From CAYFTL01 sp964346145 (lineage in GTDB: Bacteria > Bacillota > Clostridia > Christensenellales > Aristaeellaceae), in the NCBI GenBank assembly GCA_964346145.1, contig CAYFTL010000006.1, positions 10,768 to 74,767 of the forward strand: a stretch of DNA of 64,000 nt, in the 5' to 3' direction. Shown one piece after another: positions 45,223 through 55,104 of the stretch (positions are counted from its first letter, which is position 1; each line of letters starts with the position of its first letter). The notes under the pieces were generated by a model that was given only the letters and a program-made list of their open reading frames with translations, ran no database searches and had not been told where the DNA came from. Position numbers and translations under genes: made by a program.

Positions 45223-46221
45223 ATGCGTCTTTTGGATATAAAAAATTTACACACCACCTTTGACATCCACGTGGGCCAGGTACAAGCTGTGCGCGGCGTA
45301 AACTTGCATGTGGACGAGGGAGAAACTTTAGGCATTGTGGGTGAATCGGGATCCGGAAAAAGTGTGTCCATGCTGTCGGTGATGCACCTTTTGCCCAATT
45401 ACGCCAAAATAAATTCCGACCGCATGATGTTCGGCGATATGGACCTCACCCGCGCCAGCGTTAAGGATTTCCGAAAACTAGAAGGCGATCAGATCGGCAT
45501 GATTTTTCAAGACCCGATGACTTCGCTAAACCCCTTGTTTACGGTGGGACACCAGCTTATGGAGCCGCTACGCATACACAAAAAGATGTCTAAAAAAGAA
45601 GCGCGCGAGCGCGCCCTTGAACTACTCAAATTAGTGGAAATGCCTGATCCCGAAAGCCGGCTCAAACAGTATCCCCACGAGCTTTCCGGAGGCATGCGCC
45701 AGCGGATCATGATCGGCATGGCTATCGCCTGCAACCCGCGGTTGATCATTGCAGACGAACCTACGACGGCGCTGGACGTCACCATTCAAGCACAGATATT
45801 AAGCTTGCTGATGGAGCTTAAACAAAAGCTAAACACCGCCGTTGTGCTAATCACGCACGATTTGGGGGTTGTTGCGGGCACATGCGGCCGCGTACTGGTT
45901 ATGTATGGCGGGCGTATCGTAGAAGAAGGCACGGTGCACGAGATTTTCTATAACCCGCGCCACCCCTATACCTGGGGCCTGCTCTCTTCCATCCCCAAGC
46001 GCCAAGCCGATCGGCAAAAATTGATCCCGATCCCCGGCACCCCTCCGGACTTGATTGCGCCGCCACCGGGTTGTCCCTTTTCGCCCCGCTGCGCCCACGC
46101 CATGAGGATATGTGAAACGGGCATGCCGCCCCACCGCCACTTGAGCGATACCCACGCGGTAAGCTGCTATTTGCTGGATGAAGGTGCACCCAAAATTGTT
46201 TGGGGAGGAAACAAATCTTGA
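45223..46221 (+). CDS. oppD: Oligopeptide ABC transporter ATPase OppD
   Basis: A 332-residue ATPase: Walker A GESGSGKS, Q-loop FQDPMTSLNP, signature LSGGMRQR, Walker B LIIADEPTTALD and switch ITHDLG. The C-terminal cysteine-bearing segment CPFSPRC holds an Fe-S cluster in related DppD proteins. It starts 20 nt after oppC and pairs with OppF. Confidence 0.95.
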   Translation: MRLLDIKNLHTTFDIHVGQVQAVRGVNLHVDEGETLGIVGESGSGKSVSMLSVMHLLPNYAKINSDRMMFGDMDLTRASVKDFRKLEGDQIGMIFQDPMTSLNPLFTVGHQLMEPLRIHKKMSKKEARERALELLKLVEMPDPESRLKQYPHELSGGMRQRIMIGMAIACNPRLIIADEPTTALDVTIQAQILSLLMELKQKLNTAVVLITHDLGVVAGTCGRVLVMYGGRIVEEGTVHEIFYNPRHPYTWGLLSSIPKRQADRQKLIPIPGTPPDLIAPPPGCPFSPRCAHAMRICETGMPPHRHLSDTHAVSCYLLDEGAPKIVWGGNKS

Positions 46222-47195
46222 ACAACAACATTCTTGTAAAAACTGAAAACCTAAAAATATATTTTCCGGTGGGCCGCAGCCATCCTAAAAAACCCAAACA
46301 GCAATTAAAAGCTGTAGACGGAGTCGACCTGGCCATACAAAAGGGAACCACCTTTGGGCTGGTTGGCGAATCGGGATGTGGGAAGACCACCATCGGGCGA
46401 GCGCTGGTGCGGCTGTATAAACCCACCGAGGGCAAAATTTTTTATGACGGCGCCGATATTTCCAACTTGAATTCCAAAGAGCTCGTTCCCTACCGCAAAA
46501 AGCTACAAATGATTTTTCAAGACCCGTATGCCTCTTTAGACCCGCGCATGACGGTCAATTCAATCATTGCAGAGCCGCTGGGGCTGCGCAGCGACATGTC
46601 CAAGAAGGATAAGACCGACCGCGTTAAGGAACTGATTGAGATGGTGGGCCTGAAGCCCGATCATGGGTTGCGCTACGCTCACGAGTTTTCCGGCGGACAG
46701 CGTCAACGCATTGGCATCGCTCGCGCCCTGGCCAACTCCCCGGAATTCATCGTGTGCGACGAACCCATTTCAGCGCTGGATGTTTCTATTCAAGCGCAGG
46801 TCATCAATATGCTGGAAGACTTGCAGCAGTCCTTCGGACTCACATACCTGTTTGTATCCCACGATTTGAGCATGGTACACCACATTTCCCATCACGTTGG
46901 GGTTATGTATCTGGGGCGCATGGTGGAAAGTGCGCCGGTGGATGAATTGTTTAACAACGTCCTGCATCCTTATACCCAGGCGCTGATGTCAGCGGCTCCC
47001 GTCCCCGACCCCGATTCGGTACAACGAAGCCAACGAATATTGCTCCAGGGGGATGTGCCTACCCCTATTAATCCACCTAGCGGCTGCCGGTTCCGCACAC
47101 GTTGTCCTCTGGCACAAGAAATCTGTGCGCAGCAAGAGCCTGAGCTGCTAAACGTAGGCAACGATCATTGTGTCGCCTGCCACATGGTCAAATAA
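46218..47195 (+). CDS. oppF: Oligopeptide ABC transporter ATPase OppF
   Basis: A 325-residue ATPase with Walker A GESGCGKT, Q-loop FQDPYASLDP, signature FSGGQRQR, Walker B FIVCDEPISALD and switch VSHDLSM. The C-terminal CRFRTRCPLA segment is the family's cysteine motif. I start at TTG (NNNILVKTE), 8 nt after GGGGAGG; this overlaps the oppD stop as TTGA. A TTG 18 nt earlier would sit on the ribosome-binding site. Confidence 0.95.
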   Translation: MNNNILVKTENLKIYFPVGRSHPKKPKQQLKAVDGVDLAIQKGTTFGLVGESGCGKTTIGRALVRLYKPTEGKIFYDGADISNLNSKELVPYRKKLQMIFQDPYASLDPRMTVNSIIAEPLGLRSDMSKKDKTDRVKELIEMVGLKPDHGLRYAHEFSGGQRQRIGIARALANSPEFIVCDEPISALDVSIQAQVINMLEDLQQSFGLTYLFVSHDLSMVHHISHHVGVMYLGRMVESAPVDELFNNVLHPYTQALMSAAPVPDPDSVQRSQRILLQGDVPTPINPPSGCRFRTRCPLAQEICAQQEPELLNVGNDHCVACHMVK

Positions 47196-47197
47196 TT

Positions 47198-47241
47198 AAA
47201 AGAATGCATCCGCTACCCAAAAACGGCGGATGCATTCTTTT
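47198..47241. terminator. Bidirectional terminator after oppF
   Basis: AAAAGAATGCATCCGC and its exact complement form a 16-bp stem with a 12-nt loop. It closes oppBCDF and faces the converging HAD gene. Confidence 0.9.
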
Positions 47242-47266
47242 GATCATTCTTGGATACAAATTAGAA

Positions 47267-47917
47267 TTATTCGGCTGATAACCAGTTGATCAGCTCTTCA
47301 GCCGAAGACACAACTTGGGTCGCTCCAGCTGCTGCAAGGGTTTCCTTAGTTCTAAATCCCCAGTCCACAGCCAAAAAGTGGATCGCCGCATTTTGCGCCG
47401 TCTTCACATCCACCTCGCTATCGCCCACAAACAAAGCACGGTCGATGGTCGTATTCAGTTCTTTTAATGCGGCATTAATGCCATCCGGCGCGGGCTTGGG
47501 TGCCACCTTTACGCTTTCGCCGATGGCCACGGGCACATTGGGAAAATGCTCAGTGCACAGCTTTTTCACTGCGGCATCAAACTTGTTGGACACGATGCCC
47601 AACCTATAACCCAACGTACTTAGTTGTTCCAACATATTCACCACACCTGGATAAGGAGCAGTTTTATTTTGCATGTTGTGTGCATAGTGTTCTTTAAACA
47701 GCTTTAGGCAACGCTCAAAGTCTTCTTGGCCGGTTCCGTCGGGAACCGCCCGCTTGATCAGCTTAGCCACGCCGTTGCCCACAAACCGGCGCACTTCTTC
47801 TAAATCTCGTTGAGGAAACCCACACCGGGTCAATGCAAAGTTACAGCTGTCGGCCAAGTCGTCCAAGGTGTTGAGCAAAGTGCCGTCCAAATCAAACAAA
47901 ATAGCATCGTACTTCAT
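47267..47917 (-). CDS. Phosphoglycolate-phosphatase-like HAD hydrolase
   Basis: A 216-residue HAD protein with DLDGTLLNT, a helical cap, VSNKFD, KPAPDG and FVGDSEVD, the Gph/PpaX pattern. Likely roles are removal of 2-phosphoglycolate from DNA repair or pyrophosphate hydrolysis (PpaX). AGGAGG precedes the ATG. It diverges from the arabinofuranosidase gene. Confidence 0.85.
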   Translation of the reverse strand: MKYDAILFDLDGTLLNTLDDLADSCNFALTRCGFPQRDLEEVRRFVGNGVAKLIKRAVPDGTGQEDFERCLKLFKEHYAHNMQNKTAPYPGVVNMLEQLSTLGYRLGIVSNKFDAAVKKLCTEHFPNVPVAIGESVKVAPKPAPDGINAALKELNTTIDRALFVGDSEVDVKTAQNAAIHFLAVDWGFRTKETLAAAGATQVVSSAEELINWLSAE

Positions 47918-48068
47918 TATAACGCCTCCTAAACATTTATTTTAGCATGAAGGTGCCCAATCAACAACTGTTCGTCTTGATTACGCATTAGGTTAATGTT
48001 ATTATAACACTATCTATTTGCAAGGCACCTTTCGTTATGCATCACATTACTTTTTTAGGAGGCGTACA

Positions 48069-49580
48069 ATGAAAAAAGCTAAGCTTACCATGGACAAAAA
48101 TTATGTTATTGATCGTATAGACCCACGAATTTATGGTTCTTTTATCGAACACCTAGGACGCGCCGTATATGGTGGCATCTATGAACCGGGCCACCCCAGC
48201 GCCGACGAGCAAGGCTTTCGCAAGGACGTCATCGATTTGGTCAAACGGCTGGGCGTGCCAGTGACCCGCTACCCCGGCGGCAATTTTGTGTCTGGATTCA
48301 ATTGGGAGGATTCTATAGGGCCGGTTAAAGACAGGCCCGCCCGGCTGGATTTGGCCTGGTTCACCACCGAGACCAACGAGGTTGGATTGCACGAGTTTGT
48401 CGATTGGTGCAAAAAAGCCGACAGCGCATGCATGTACGCAGTAAACCTGGGCACCCGCGGCCCGGATGATGCGCGCAACATCGTAGAGTACGCCAACCAT
48501 AAAGGCGGCACCTATTGGTCCGACCTGCGGATTAAAAACGGCAAGAAAGACCCGCTGGGTATTAAGCTGTGGTGCCTGGGCAATGAAATGGACGGCCCCT
48601 GGCAAATGGGAGCGCGCACCGCTTACGAATATGGACGCGTTGCCAACGAAGCCGGAAAGGTGATGAAATGGGTGGATCCTTCCATTGAGCTGGTGGCCTG
48701 TGGCTCGTCCAACTCGCAGATGCCTACCTTCGGCGATTGGGAACTAACCATGCTCAACGAATGTTACGACGTGGTGGACTACGTATCCTTGCACCGCTAC
48801 TATGACAACTATGCCAACGATACGCCTTCCTTCCTGGCGCGCGCCATGGATCTGGACGACTTTATCCGCACGGTCGTATCTATTTGTGACGCTGTAAAAG
48901 GAAAGAAGCACAGTAAGAAAAAACTGAACCTGTCCTTTGATGAATGGAACGTATGGTACCACAGCCACAAGGAAACCGCCGAAATTCAAAAGCAAGACAA
49001 ATGGGGCCGCGCGCTGCCCATCTTGGAAGACATCTACAACTTTGAGGACGCGCTGTTGGTCGGCTCTATGCTCATTACCTTCCTGCGCAACGCAGACAGG
49101 GTAAAAATTGCCTGTATGGCCCAATTGGTCAATGTCATTGCGCCGATTATGACCCGTAACGGCGGCGGTGTGTGGGCCCAGACTATCTATTGGCCCTATA
49201 TGCACGCCTCCATGTATGGCCGCGGCATTTCGCTGAACACGCTGGTAGATGCTCCCACCTACGATTGCCCGGATTACGAAAATGTCCCCTTGCTGGACTC
49301 TACCGCCACCATGGACGATGACGGTAACATTACCATTTTTGCGGTGAACCGCGATTTGAAGGAAGATATATTAATCGAATCGGATTTGCGCTCCTTCGGA
49401 AATATGCGTGTTGCAGAGCACATCTTGCTCAAGCATAGCGATGTTCAAGCGGTTAACACCGAAGAAAACCCCGAAAACGTTTCGCCTACCCAAGCCCCGG
49501 GTGGAACCGTCGACAATGGCCAGCTGCAGATTAACATTCCCGCCCTCAGCTGGAACGTGATCCGGTTGGTAAAAGCGTAA
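48069..49580 (+). CDS. GH51 alpha-N-arabinofuranosidase
   Basis: A 503-residue family 51 glycoside hydrolase that releases arabinose from arabinan or arabinoxylan oligomers. The acid-base is the Glu in WCLGNEMDG and the nucleophile the Glu in SFDEWNVWY. The opening IDPRIYGSFIEHLGRAVYGGIY is characteristic, and a C-terminal beta-sandwich follows the barrel. There is no signal peptide, so it works on imported oligosaccharides. I start at MKKAKLT, behind TAGGAGGC; a longer frame lacks a ribosome-binding site. Confidence 0.95.
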   Translation: MKKAKLTMDKNYVIDRIDPRIYGSFIEHLGRAVYGGIYEPGHPSADEQGFRKDVIDLVKRLGVPVTRYPGGNFVSGFNWEDSIGPVKDRPARLDLAWFTTETNEVGLHEFVDWCKKADSACMYAVNLGTRGPDDARNIVEYANHKGGTYWSDLRIKNGKKDPLGIKLWCLGNEMDGPWQMGARTAYEYGRVANEAGKVMKWVDPSIELVACGSSNSQMPTFGDWELTMLNECYDVVDYVSLHRYYDNYANDTPSFLARAMDLDDFIRTVVSICDAVKGKKHSKKKLNLSFDEWNVWYHSHKETAEIQKQDKWGRALPILEDIYNFEDALLVGSMLITFLRNADRVKIACMAQLVNVIAPIMTRNGGGVWAQTIYWPYMHASMYGRGISLNTLVDAPTYDCPDYENVPLLDSTATMDDDGNITIFAVNRDLKEDILIESDLRSFGNMRVAEHILLKHSDVQAVNTEENPENVSPTQAPGGTVDNGQLQINIPALSWNVIRLVKA

Positions 49581-49592
49581 TTATTTAAAAGC

Positions 49593-49625
49593 AAAAGACA
49601 GGATGATGACTTCATCCTGTCTTTT
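49593..49625. terminator. Terminator between arabinofuranosidase and potD
   Basis: AAAAGACAGGATGA and TCATCCTGTCTTTT form a 14-bp stem with a 5-nt loop, followed by CTTTTC. Confidence 0.87.
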
Positions 49626-49679
49626 CTTTTCTATTATTCAATCCGGCGATTGCGAGATCACGGAGCGTTTAAGCGATTT

Positions 49680-50717
49680 CTACGAGCCTCTTACTTGCAG
49701 CCAGATGCCATCATACAGCGCAATATCGTCCATAATGTCGCTGAAGAATTCACAGTTTTCCACCGTCTCTTGGCTGGGATTGAGCGCCGGATTGGCCTTT
49801 TCTTCTTCGGTCATCTCTTCCACCACTTGAACGATGGGCGAGCTGTAGCCGATGTATTCCATGTTGCGGCGTGCAACGTCAGGTCTGCACAGAAAATCGA
49901 TCAATTTTTCTGCACCCTCTTGATTTTTTGCATTTTTGGGGATCACCATGGCGTCGATCCACACGTTGGAACCTTCCTTGGGCACCACATAGTTAAGATC
50001 AGGATTTTCAGCCATGGAGTAAACCGCATCGCCAGAATAGATCAGCGCCAACGCAGCCTCTCCCGAAATCATTTTGTCCTTGGTTTCGTCCACTTGGTAG
50101 GCTTTTACAATTCCCTTTTCTTTTTGTTCGATCAGCAAATCTTTGGCTTCGTTCAGCTGCGCTTCATCGCGGGTATTCATGCTGTATCCCTGCATCTTAA
50201 GGGTCACCCCGAGGGTGTCGCGGATCGAATCCATCATAAACACGTTGTTTTGATATTTTTCCGAGAACAGTTGCGTCCAGCTATCGATGGGCTCTTCTAC
50301 CATGGTCTCATTATACAAAATACCCACCGTGCCCCACATGTACGGAACCGAAAATTTGCCTTCCGGATCGTAGGCCGGCTTTTGCAGCCACTCCAAGATT
50401 CCATTCGCGTTGGGGATATTGTCGAAATTAATTTCAGCGATCATGTCCTGCTTGATCATGCGCTCAATGATATAATCCGAGGGGAAGATCAAATCATAAT
50501 CGGCCGCGCCTGAGGACAGCTTTACAAACATTTCTTCATTCGTGGTGAAATTTACGTAGGTAACGTCTATACCGGTTTCATCGGTAAATTCATACATCAA
50601 ATTTTCGTCGATATAATCATACCAGTTAAACACCGTGATGGAGCCTTCGCCCACCGCAGCGGCGGCGCCGAGTAGCAGCACTGCCACCAAACAAAATACA
50701 GCCAAAACTTTTTTCAT
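49680..50717 (-). CDS. potD: Spermidine/putrescine ABC transporter binding protein PotD
   Basis: A 345-residue polyamine-binding protein. The signal peptide (about 1-23) has no lipobox cysteine. The mature chain begins SITVFNWYDYIDENL, typical of PotD/PotF, and later residues such as WGTVGILYNE and LIYSGDAVYS line the polyamine site. It is the last gene of the operon, 34 nt after potC. Confidence 0.94.
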   Translation of the reverse strand: MKKVLAVFCLVAVLLLGAAAAVGEGSITVFNWYDYIDENLMYEFTDETGIDVTYVNFTTNEEMFVKLSSGAADYDLIFPSDYIIERMIKQDMIAEINFDNIPNANGILEWLQKPAYDPEGKFSVPYMWGTVGILYNETMVEEPIDSWTQLFSEKYQNNVFMMDSIRDTLGVTLKMQGYSMNTRDEAQLNEAKDLLIEQKEKGIVKAYQVDETKDKMISGEAALALIYSGDAVYSMAENPDLNYVVPKEGSNVWIDAMVIPKNAKNQEGAEKLIDFLCRPDVARRNMEYIGYSSPIVQVVEEMTEEEKANPALNPSQETVENCEFFSDIMDDIALYDGIWLQVRGS

Positions 50718-50751
50718 TGAATCGATCCCCTTTCAGATATAACAGAATATA

Positions 50752-51525
50752 TTAAGCTTTTTCAAGCTCACTGCGCCGGTTAATTAGCAAAAGCAACAAC
50801 AGCACAACCACAAACATAATGGTGGACAACGCGTTGATCGTCGGCTTAATGCCGCGCCGCGCCATGGAATACACCAAGATGGATAAGTTGGATTCTGTGG
50901 CGCTGGTGAAGTAGCTGATGACAAAGTCGTCCAAAGACATCGTAAACGCCAGCAGCGATCCAGTCACCACGCCGGGCATAATTTGCGGCACCACCACTTT
51001 GCGCAAGGCCTGAAAAGGAGTACAACCCAAATCCAGTGCAGCCTCGTACAAGTTTAAATCCATTTGCTTCAGCTTGGGCAACACGGCGAACAACACATAA
51101 GGCGTGTCGAAAGTAATGTGGGCGATCAACATGGTCACATAGCCCAACTGCATTCTAGAAAACACAAACAGCAGCATCAGCGATACGCCGGTAACGATAT
51201 CGGGCATGGTCATGGGCAAATAGGAAAGATTAATCAGCGCTTTGCTGGCGATGCCAGAGCGCATGGCGTGAATGCCTATAGCGGCCAACGTGCCCACTAT
51301 GGTGGCCACCACTGTAGCGATCACAGCGATGGATAATGTAGTATAAAGCGCATCCATAATCGGCCTGCTGTTTACCAGCTCCTCGTACCAGCGTAGGCTG
51401 AATCCGCCCCAGCGCGCCCGGGTTTTGGATCCGTTAAAGGAATAGAGGATCATTACCGCAATGGGCGCATACAAGAAGATAAGCAACAATGCCAAATACA
51501 AGCCCTTAAGCTTTTTCTTCACCAC
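50752..51525 (-). CDS. potC: Spermidine/putrescine ABC transporter permease PotC
   Basis: A 257-residue permease with six helices and the EAA loop (YEAALDLGCTPFQALRKVVVPQIMPG). The start is GTG (VKKKLKG), overlapping the end of potB by 7 nt and preceded by GGGGGTGG inside potB. It forms the membrane channel with PotB. Confidence 0.93.
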   Translation of the reverse strand: MVKKKLKGLYLALLLIFLYAPIAVMILYSFNGSKTRARWGGFSLRWYEELVNSRPIMDALYTTLSIAVIATVVATIVGTLAAIGIHAMRSGIASKALINLSYLPMTMPDIVTGVSLMLLFVFSRMQLGYVTMLIAHITFDTPYVLFAVLPKLKQMDLNLYEAALDLGCTPFQALRKVVVPQIMPGVVTGSLLAFTMSLDDFVISYFTSATESNLSILVYSMARRGIKPTINALSTIMFVVVLLLLLLINRRSELEKA

Positions 51526-52334
51526 ATGCCACCCCCTTGTCCATCCGGGTCAGCCTTGCGCATAAACCCGATGCTCACCAAAATAAGTAGCATCATAATC
51601 AGCGAGAGCGAGGAGCCGAATCCCCAGTTATTGCTTTCCAAAAACTGTTTTTCTATCAAATCGCCAAACAACATAAATTTCCCGCCGCCCATGAGTTTGG
51701 GAATTACAAATGTGGTGACTGCAGGCATGAACACCATGGTAATGCCAGAGATCACGCCAGGGATGGACAGCGGCAAGGTTACCTTGGAAAACACCTGCAT
51801 AGAGTTTGCGCCCAAATCCTGGGCCGCCTCCACGATGCGGTAATCCATTTTTTTGAGCACCGAATGGATAGGCAAAATCATAAACGGCACAAAGTTGTAC
51901 ACCATGCCCAACAACACCGCGCCTTCGGTGTAAAGCATCTGCATCTTGGGCAAGCCGATGAATTGAAAAAACTGATTGATTAAGCCGGTATCTTCCAGGA
52001 GAGACAACCATGCGTAGGTGCGCAGCAAAAAGTTCATCCACATGGGTAAAATAAAAAACACGAGCAGGGTTTGATTTCGACTGAAATCTTTGCTAGCCAA
52101 AAACAGCGCCGCCGGATAACCCAACAGCAGACAAATTGCAGTACACAAAAGGGCCATCCACAGGGATTTACCCAGAATATTTAAATATACTGGTTCGAAA
52201 AAACGTCGGAAGTTTTCCAGGCTCAGCGTGCCGTCGGCGTCCATAAAAGCGTAATACACAATCAGGAACAGCGGAGCCACGGTGAAGATCACCATCCAGA
52301 TTGCATATGGTCCCGAAAACCAGCTGCGTTTCAC
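51519..52334 (-). CDS. potB: Spermidine/putrescine ABC transporter permease PotB
   Basis: A 271-residue permease of the PotB/PotH family; the EAA loop is VEAAQDLGANSMQVFSKVTLP. The start is GTG (KRSWFSGP), preceded by AAGGAGGG within the end of potA. Only 3 nt separate it from potA. Confidence 0.93.
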   Translation of the reverse strand: MKRSWFSGPYAIWMVIFTVAPLFLIVYYAFMDADGTLSLENFRRFFEPVYLNILGKSLWMALLCTAICLLLGYPAALFLASKDFSRNQTLLVFFILPMWMNFLLRTYAWLSLLEDTGLINQFFQFIGLPKMQMLYTEGAVLLGMVYNFVPFMILPIHSVLKKMDYRIVEAAQDLGANSMQVFSKVTLPLSIPGVISGITMVFMPAVTTFVIPKLMGGGKFMLFGDLIEKQFLESNNWGFGSSLSLIMMLLILVSIGFMRKADPDGQGGGMW

Positions 52335-52337
52335 AGG

Positions 52338-53384
52338 CTATCCCTCCTTGTGCATAATGTGTATGTTAAATGGTACGATGGCCAGCCCCACCGTGTTGCC
52401 CACCGGTTGCATGGATGTGGAGTGCACCTTCCAGGTAAACGAACCGGTATCTACCATCATTTCGTAGTGAACACCCTTGAACAGCACGCTCTTGACCTCG
52501 CCGGAAATGGTGCTCACGTCTTCTCCGACCACCATAATGTCTTCAGGGCGCACCACCACATCCACCGGTTCCATGGGCTTAAATCCGCTGTCCACACACT
52601 GGAACTGTTGACCGGCCATTTCCACCAGCTCGTCTTCGATCATGACCCCTTCCAAAATATTGCTTTCCCCAATAAAATCTGCCACGAAGGCAGTCTTGGG
52701 TTCGTCATAAATTTTTTTGGGATCACCCACCTGCAAAATACGACCCTCGTTCATGACCACCACGGTGTCCGACATGGTGAGTGCCTCTTCCTGGTCGTGA
52801 GTGACCAGTATAAAAGTAATGCCCAGCCGTTGCTGCATGTCCTTAAGTTCCAGCTGCATTTGCTTGCGCAACTTTAGATCCAGTGCGCCCAACGGTTCAT
52901 CCAGAAGGAGCACCTCAGGCTCATTGACTAGCGCGCGGGCGATCGCAATGCGCTGCTGCTGCCCTCCCGACAGGGCGTCCACCGACCGCTTGGCGTACGC
53001 TTCCATTTTTGACATTTTGAGGATGCGCATTACCCGGTCGCTGATTTCGCTTTTGTTGATCTTTTTAAGTTTCAAGCCAAACGCAACGTTTTCAAATACG
53101 TTTAGATGGGGAAACAGCGCATATTTTTGAAACACTGTGTTTACCCGGCGCTTGTGAGGAGGCACCGACAGCATATCTTGCCCTTCAAAAAAAAGCTGCC
53201 CCTCGTCCGGATATTCAAACCCGCCGATGATGCGCAGCATCGTGGTTTTTCCACAGCCGCTGGGCCCGAGCAGCGTAATAAACTCCCGCTTGCGGATGTA
53301 CAGGTCAATGTCGATCAAAGCATCGGTATCGTCAAAGCTCTTGGATATATTTTTAAGCTCTATGAGGCGCGTATCTTCTACCAT
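52338..53384 (-). CDS. potA: Spermidine/putrescine ABC transporter ATPase PotA
   Basis: A 348-residue ATPase: Walker A GPSGCGKT, Q-loop FQKYALFPHL, signature LSGGQQQR, Walker B LLLDEPLGALD and switch VTHDQEEA. The C-terminal OB-type regulatory domain (about 240-348) includes VVRPEDIMVV. GGGGGAA precedes the ATG. It follows the regulator gene after 36 nt, so the order is regulator-potA-potB-potC-potD. Confidence 0.95.
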   Translation of the reverse strand: MVEDTRLIELKNISKSFDDTDALIDIDLYIRKREFITLLGPSGCGKTTMLRIIGGFEYPDEGQLFFEGQDMLSVPPHKRRVNTVFQKYALFPHLNVFENVAFGLKLKKINKSEISDRVMRILKMSKMEAYAKRSVDALSGGQQQRIAIARALVNEPEVLLLDEPLGALDLKLRKQMQLELKDMQQRLGITFILVTHDQEEALTMSDTVVVMNEGRILQVGDPKKIYDEPKTAFVADFIGESNILEGVMIEDELVEMAGQQFQCVDSGFKPMEPVDVVVRPEDIMVVGEDVSTISGEVKSVLFKGVHYEMMVDTGSFTWKVHSTSMQPVGNTVGLAIVPFNIHIMHKEG

Positions 53385-53420
53385 TGTTGTATTCCCCCTG
53401 TGCTCGCTGAAATGATATAA

Positions 53421-53978
53421 TCAAAAACTTGGCGGTGTGGACACCCAAAGTACCTTGGCCGTCGTTTTTCCGGTGTTTTTTAGCCGATGAGGCTCGGTAC
53501 TTTCAAAATAAAAGCTCTCGCCTTTTTTGGCGCGGTGCACCCGTTCCCCTACGCAAATTTGAATGGAACCCGAAAGCACATACCCAAATTCTTCTCCTTC
53601 GTGGGGCATATCCTCTTCGGTAACACCCCCGGGCCCCAATTCTAGCAGGATAGGTTCCATGCTGTTTTTTTGTGCATTAGGCACAAGCCAGCCTATCCAC
53701 CCCTTCAAGCCTTCTTCGTCCAGCTTGACCGACATATCTTCCTTAGAAAAAACCACTTTTTCTTGCGGTTTTTGGCTAAAGAAATGGGGCAAATCGGTGC
53801 CCAAACATTCTAAAATATCCATTAGCGTAGCGATGGATGGCGAAGTCAAATCCCGCTCTAATAAAGATATAAAGCCTTTAGACAGCTCACACCGATCCGC
53901 CAGCTCTTCCTGGGTCAAACCATGCTGCAAGCGCATCCGCTTAATCTTCTCACCGATCTCCACTGAAAACACCGCCAT
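53421..53978 (-). CDS. XRE-family regulator with cupin domain (PuuR-like)
   Basis: A 185-residue regulator: helix-turn-helix at about 8-62 (LTQEELADRCELSKGFISLLE) and a cupin_2 domain at about 110-185 with HEGEEFGYVLSG. PuuR in E. coli has this layout and represses putrescine genes until putrescine binds. Position at the head of potABCD supports polyamine-dependent autoregulation of this operon. Confidence 0.9.
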   Translation of the reverse strand: MAVFSVEIGEKIKRMRLQHGLTQEELADRCELSKGFISLLERDLTSPSIATLMDILECLGTDLPHFFSQKPQEKVVFSKEDMSVKLDEEGLKGWIGWLVPNAQKNSMEPILLELGPGGVTEEDMPHEGEEFGYVLSGSIQICVGERVHRAKKGESFYFESTEPHRLKNTGKTTAKVLWVSTPPSF

Positions 53979-54023
53979 TTTTATCGCTCTTGTTTACAAA
54001 GGCTAAATTTTGAAACGAATAAT

Positions 54024-54052
54024 ATTAAACCATCATTGTGGTGCCTTGTCAA
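54024..54052 (-). promoter_or_regulatory. Promoter of the regulator-potABCD operon
   Basis: Read on the minus strand: TTGACA, 17-nt spacer, TTTAAT, with further TA-rich sequence. It gives a leader of about 40 nt to the regulator start. The regulator probably binds in or near this region. Confidence 0.75.
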
Positions 54053-54342
54053 TAGGATTTGGGCTTTTTGTTGAGTTAATTTATGTAAATTTCTTTTTTA
54101 ATTTTATGCATCAACTTTTTGTTTCATTTTCTTGAAATCCATCGCCTTTTTGCGTTCATCGACAGACACGCAATTTTTTCCATAAAAGAATAACCCAGCG
54201 CAATTGCCATGCACCGGGTTACTAAAATGGTTATATGTTTTTAAGCGTTTAGAGAACGCACGGCGAAATCCTCGTCGCCGTTTGCTTGAAAGGTCTGCAA
54301 AAAAGTACTTCTATTAAAAACACACCCACAATATCGGCTAAT
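54053..54342. other. Non-coding interval
   Basis: A+T-rich with no supported gene; the methyltransferase terminator lies inside it (see next entry). Confidence 0.5.
54192..54220 (-). terminator. Probable terminator downstream of the methyltransferase gene
   Basis: On the minus strand AACCCGGTGCA pairs with TGCGCTGGGTT over 11 positions (two G-U wobbles) around a 7-nt loop, then ATTCTTTT. It lies about 120 nt after the gene's stop codon. Confidence 0.6.
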
Positions 54343-55104
54343 CTAAACCTCAGGCTTTACTGCACAAGTTGCCCAAAATGACGGAATATTCATTTCGTGC
54401 AGATGGCCCTGTCCATTGGTGTCTTCATACAAGTCTTTGATAACAAAACCCGCTTGTATCTGTCCGCGAATCTGTTCTTCCAGAGTGTGAGAAAACTGTA
54501 AACCATCATCCTTTTGCAGCAGTTGCGCGCGCAGCGCTTCATCGCGCAACGGGTTAAAGGGCAACTTGTTCACGATTTGGGTTTCGTCGTCGTTGACTAC
54601 AAAATTCATGCCGTTGTCCAGCCCACTGAGCAGAACGCCTCCCGGGCGAAGCACGCGAAAGCATTCGCGCCAAACCGGCAGCACTTCTTCGATATAACAG
54701 TTGGACACCGGATGAAAAATCATGTCGAAACAGCCATCTTCAAAAGGCAGCGGCTTGCTCATGTCGGCGCGCACAATGTCGATATCGTACCCTTCGCGTT
54801 CAGCCACCATGCGCTCGCTTTCCAATTGTTTTAAGGAATAGTCCAGCACAGTACACTGTGCACCCAGCGCAGCAAATATGGGCATTTGCTGTCCGCCGCC
54901 GCAAGCCAACCCCAATATCTTGGCTCCCTTAAAATCCAAAAACCATTCCTGTGGGGTGGGCTTTGTCGGGGTTAACAGCACTCGCCAAATACCCTGCTTG
55001 GCCTGCGCATACTCTTCTGCGGAAATTGGAATCCCCCATTCCCAGCCCCCTTCCACCCACCTGTCTATGGTTTGGGCATTTACGTCTGCGTAATTTTGAG
55101 TCAT
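54343..55104 (-). CDS. Class I SAM-dependent methyltransferase
   Basis: A 253-residue Rossmann-type methyltransferase. Motif I is LGLACGGGQQMP, the post-I acid is in VLDYS, motif II is FDMIFHPVSNCYIEE and the later RVLRPGGVLL is typical of Methyltransf_11. AAGGAG lies 7 nt from the ATG. The substrate is unknown and no partner gene is close. Confidence 0.85.
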   Translation of the reverse strand: MTQNYADVNAQTIDRWVEGGWEWGIPISAEEYAQAKQGIWRVLLTPTKPTPQEWFLDFKGAKILGLACGGGQQMPIFAALGAQCTVLDYSLKQLESERMVAEREGYDIDIVRADMSKPLPFEDGCFDMIFHPVSNCYIEEVLPVWRECFRVLRPGGVLLSGLDNGMNFVVNDDETQIVNKLPFNPLRDEALRAQLLQKDDGLQFSHTLEEQIRGQIQAGFVIKDLYEDTNGQGHLHEMNIPSFWATCAVKPEV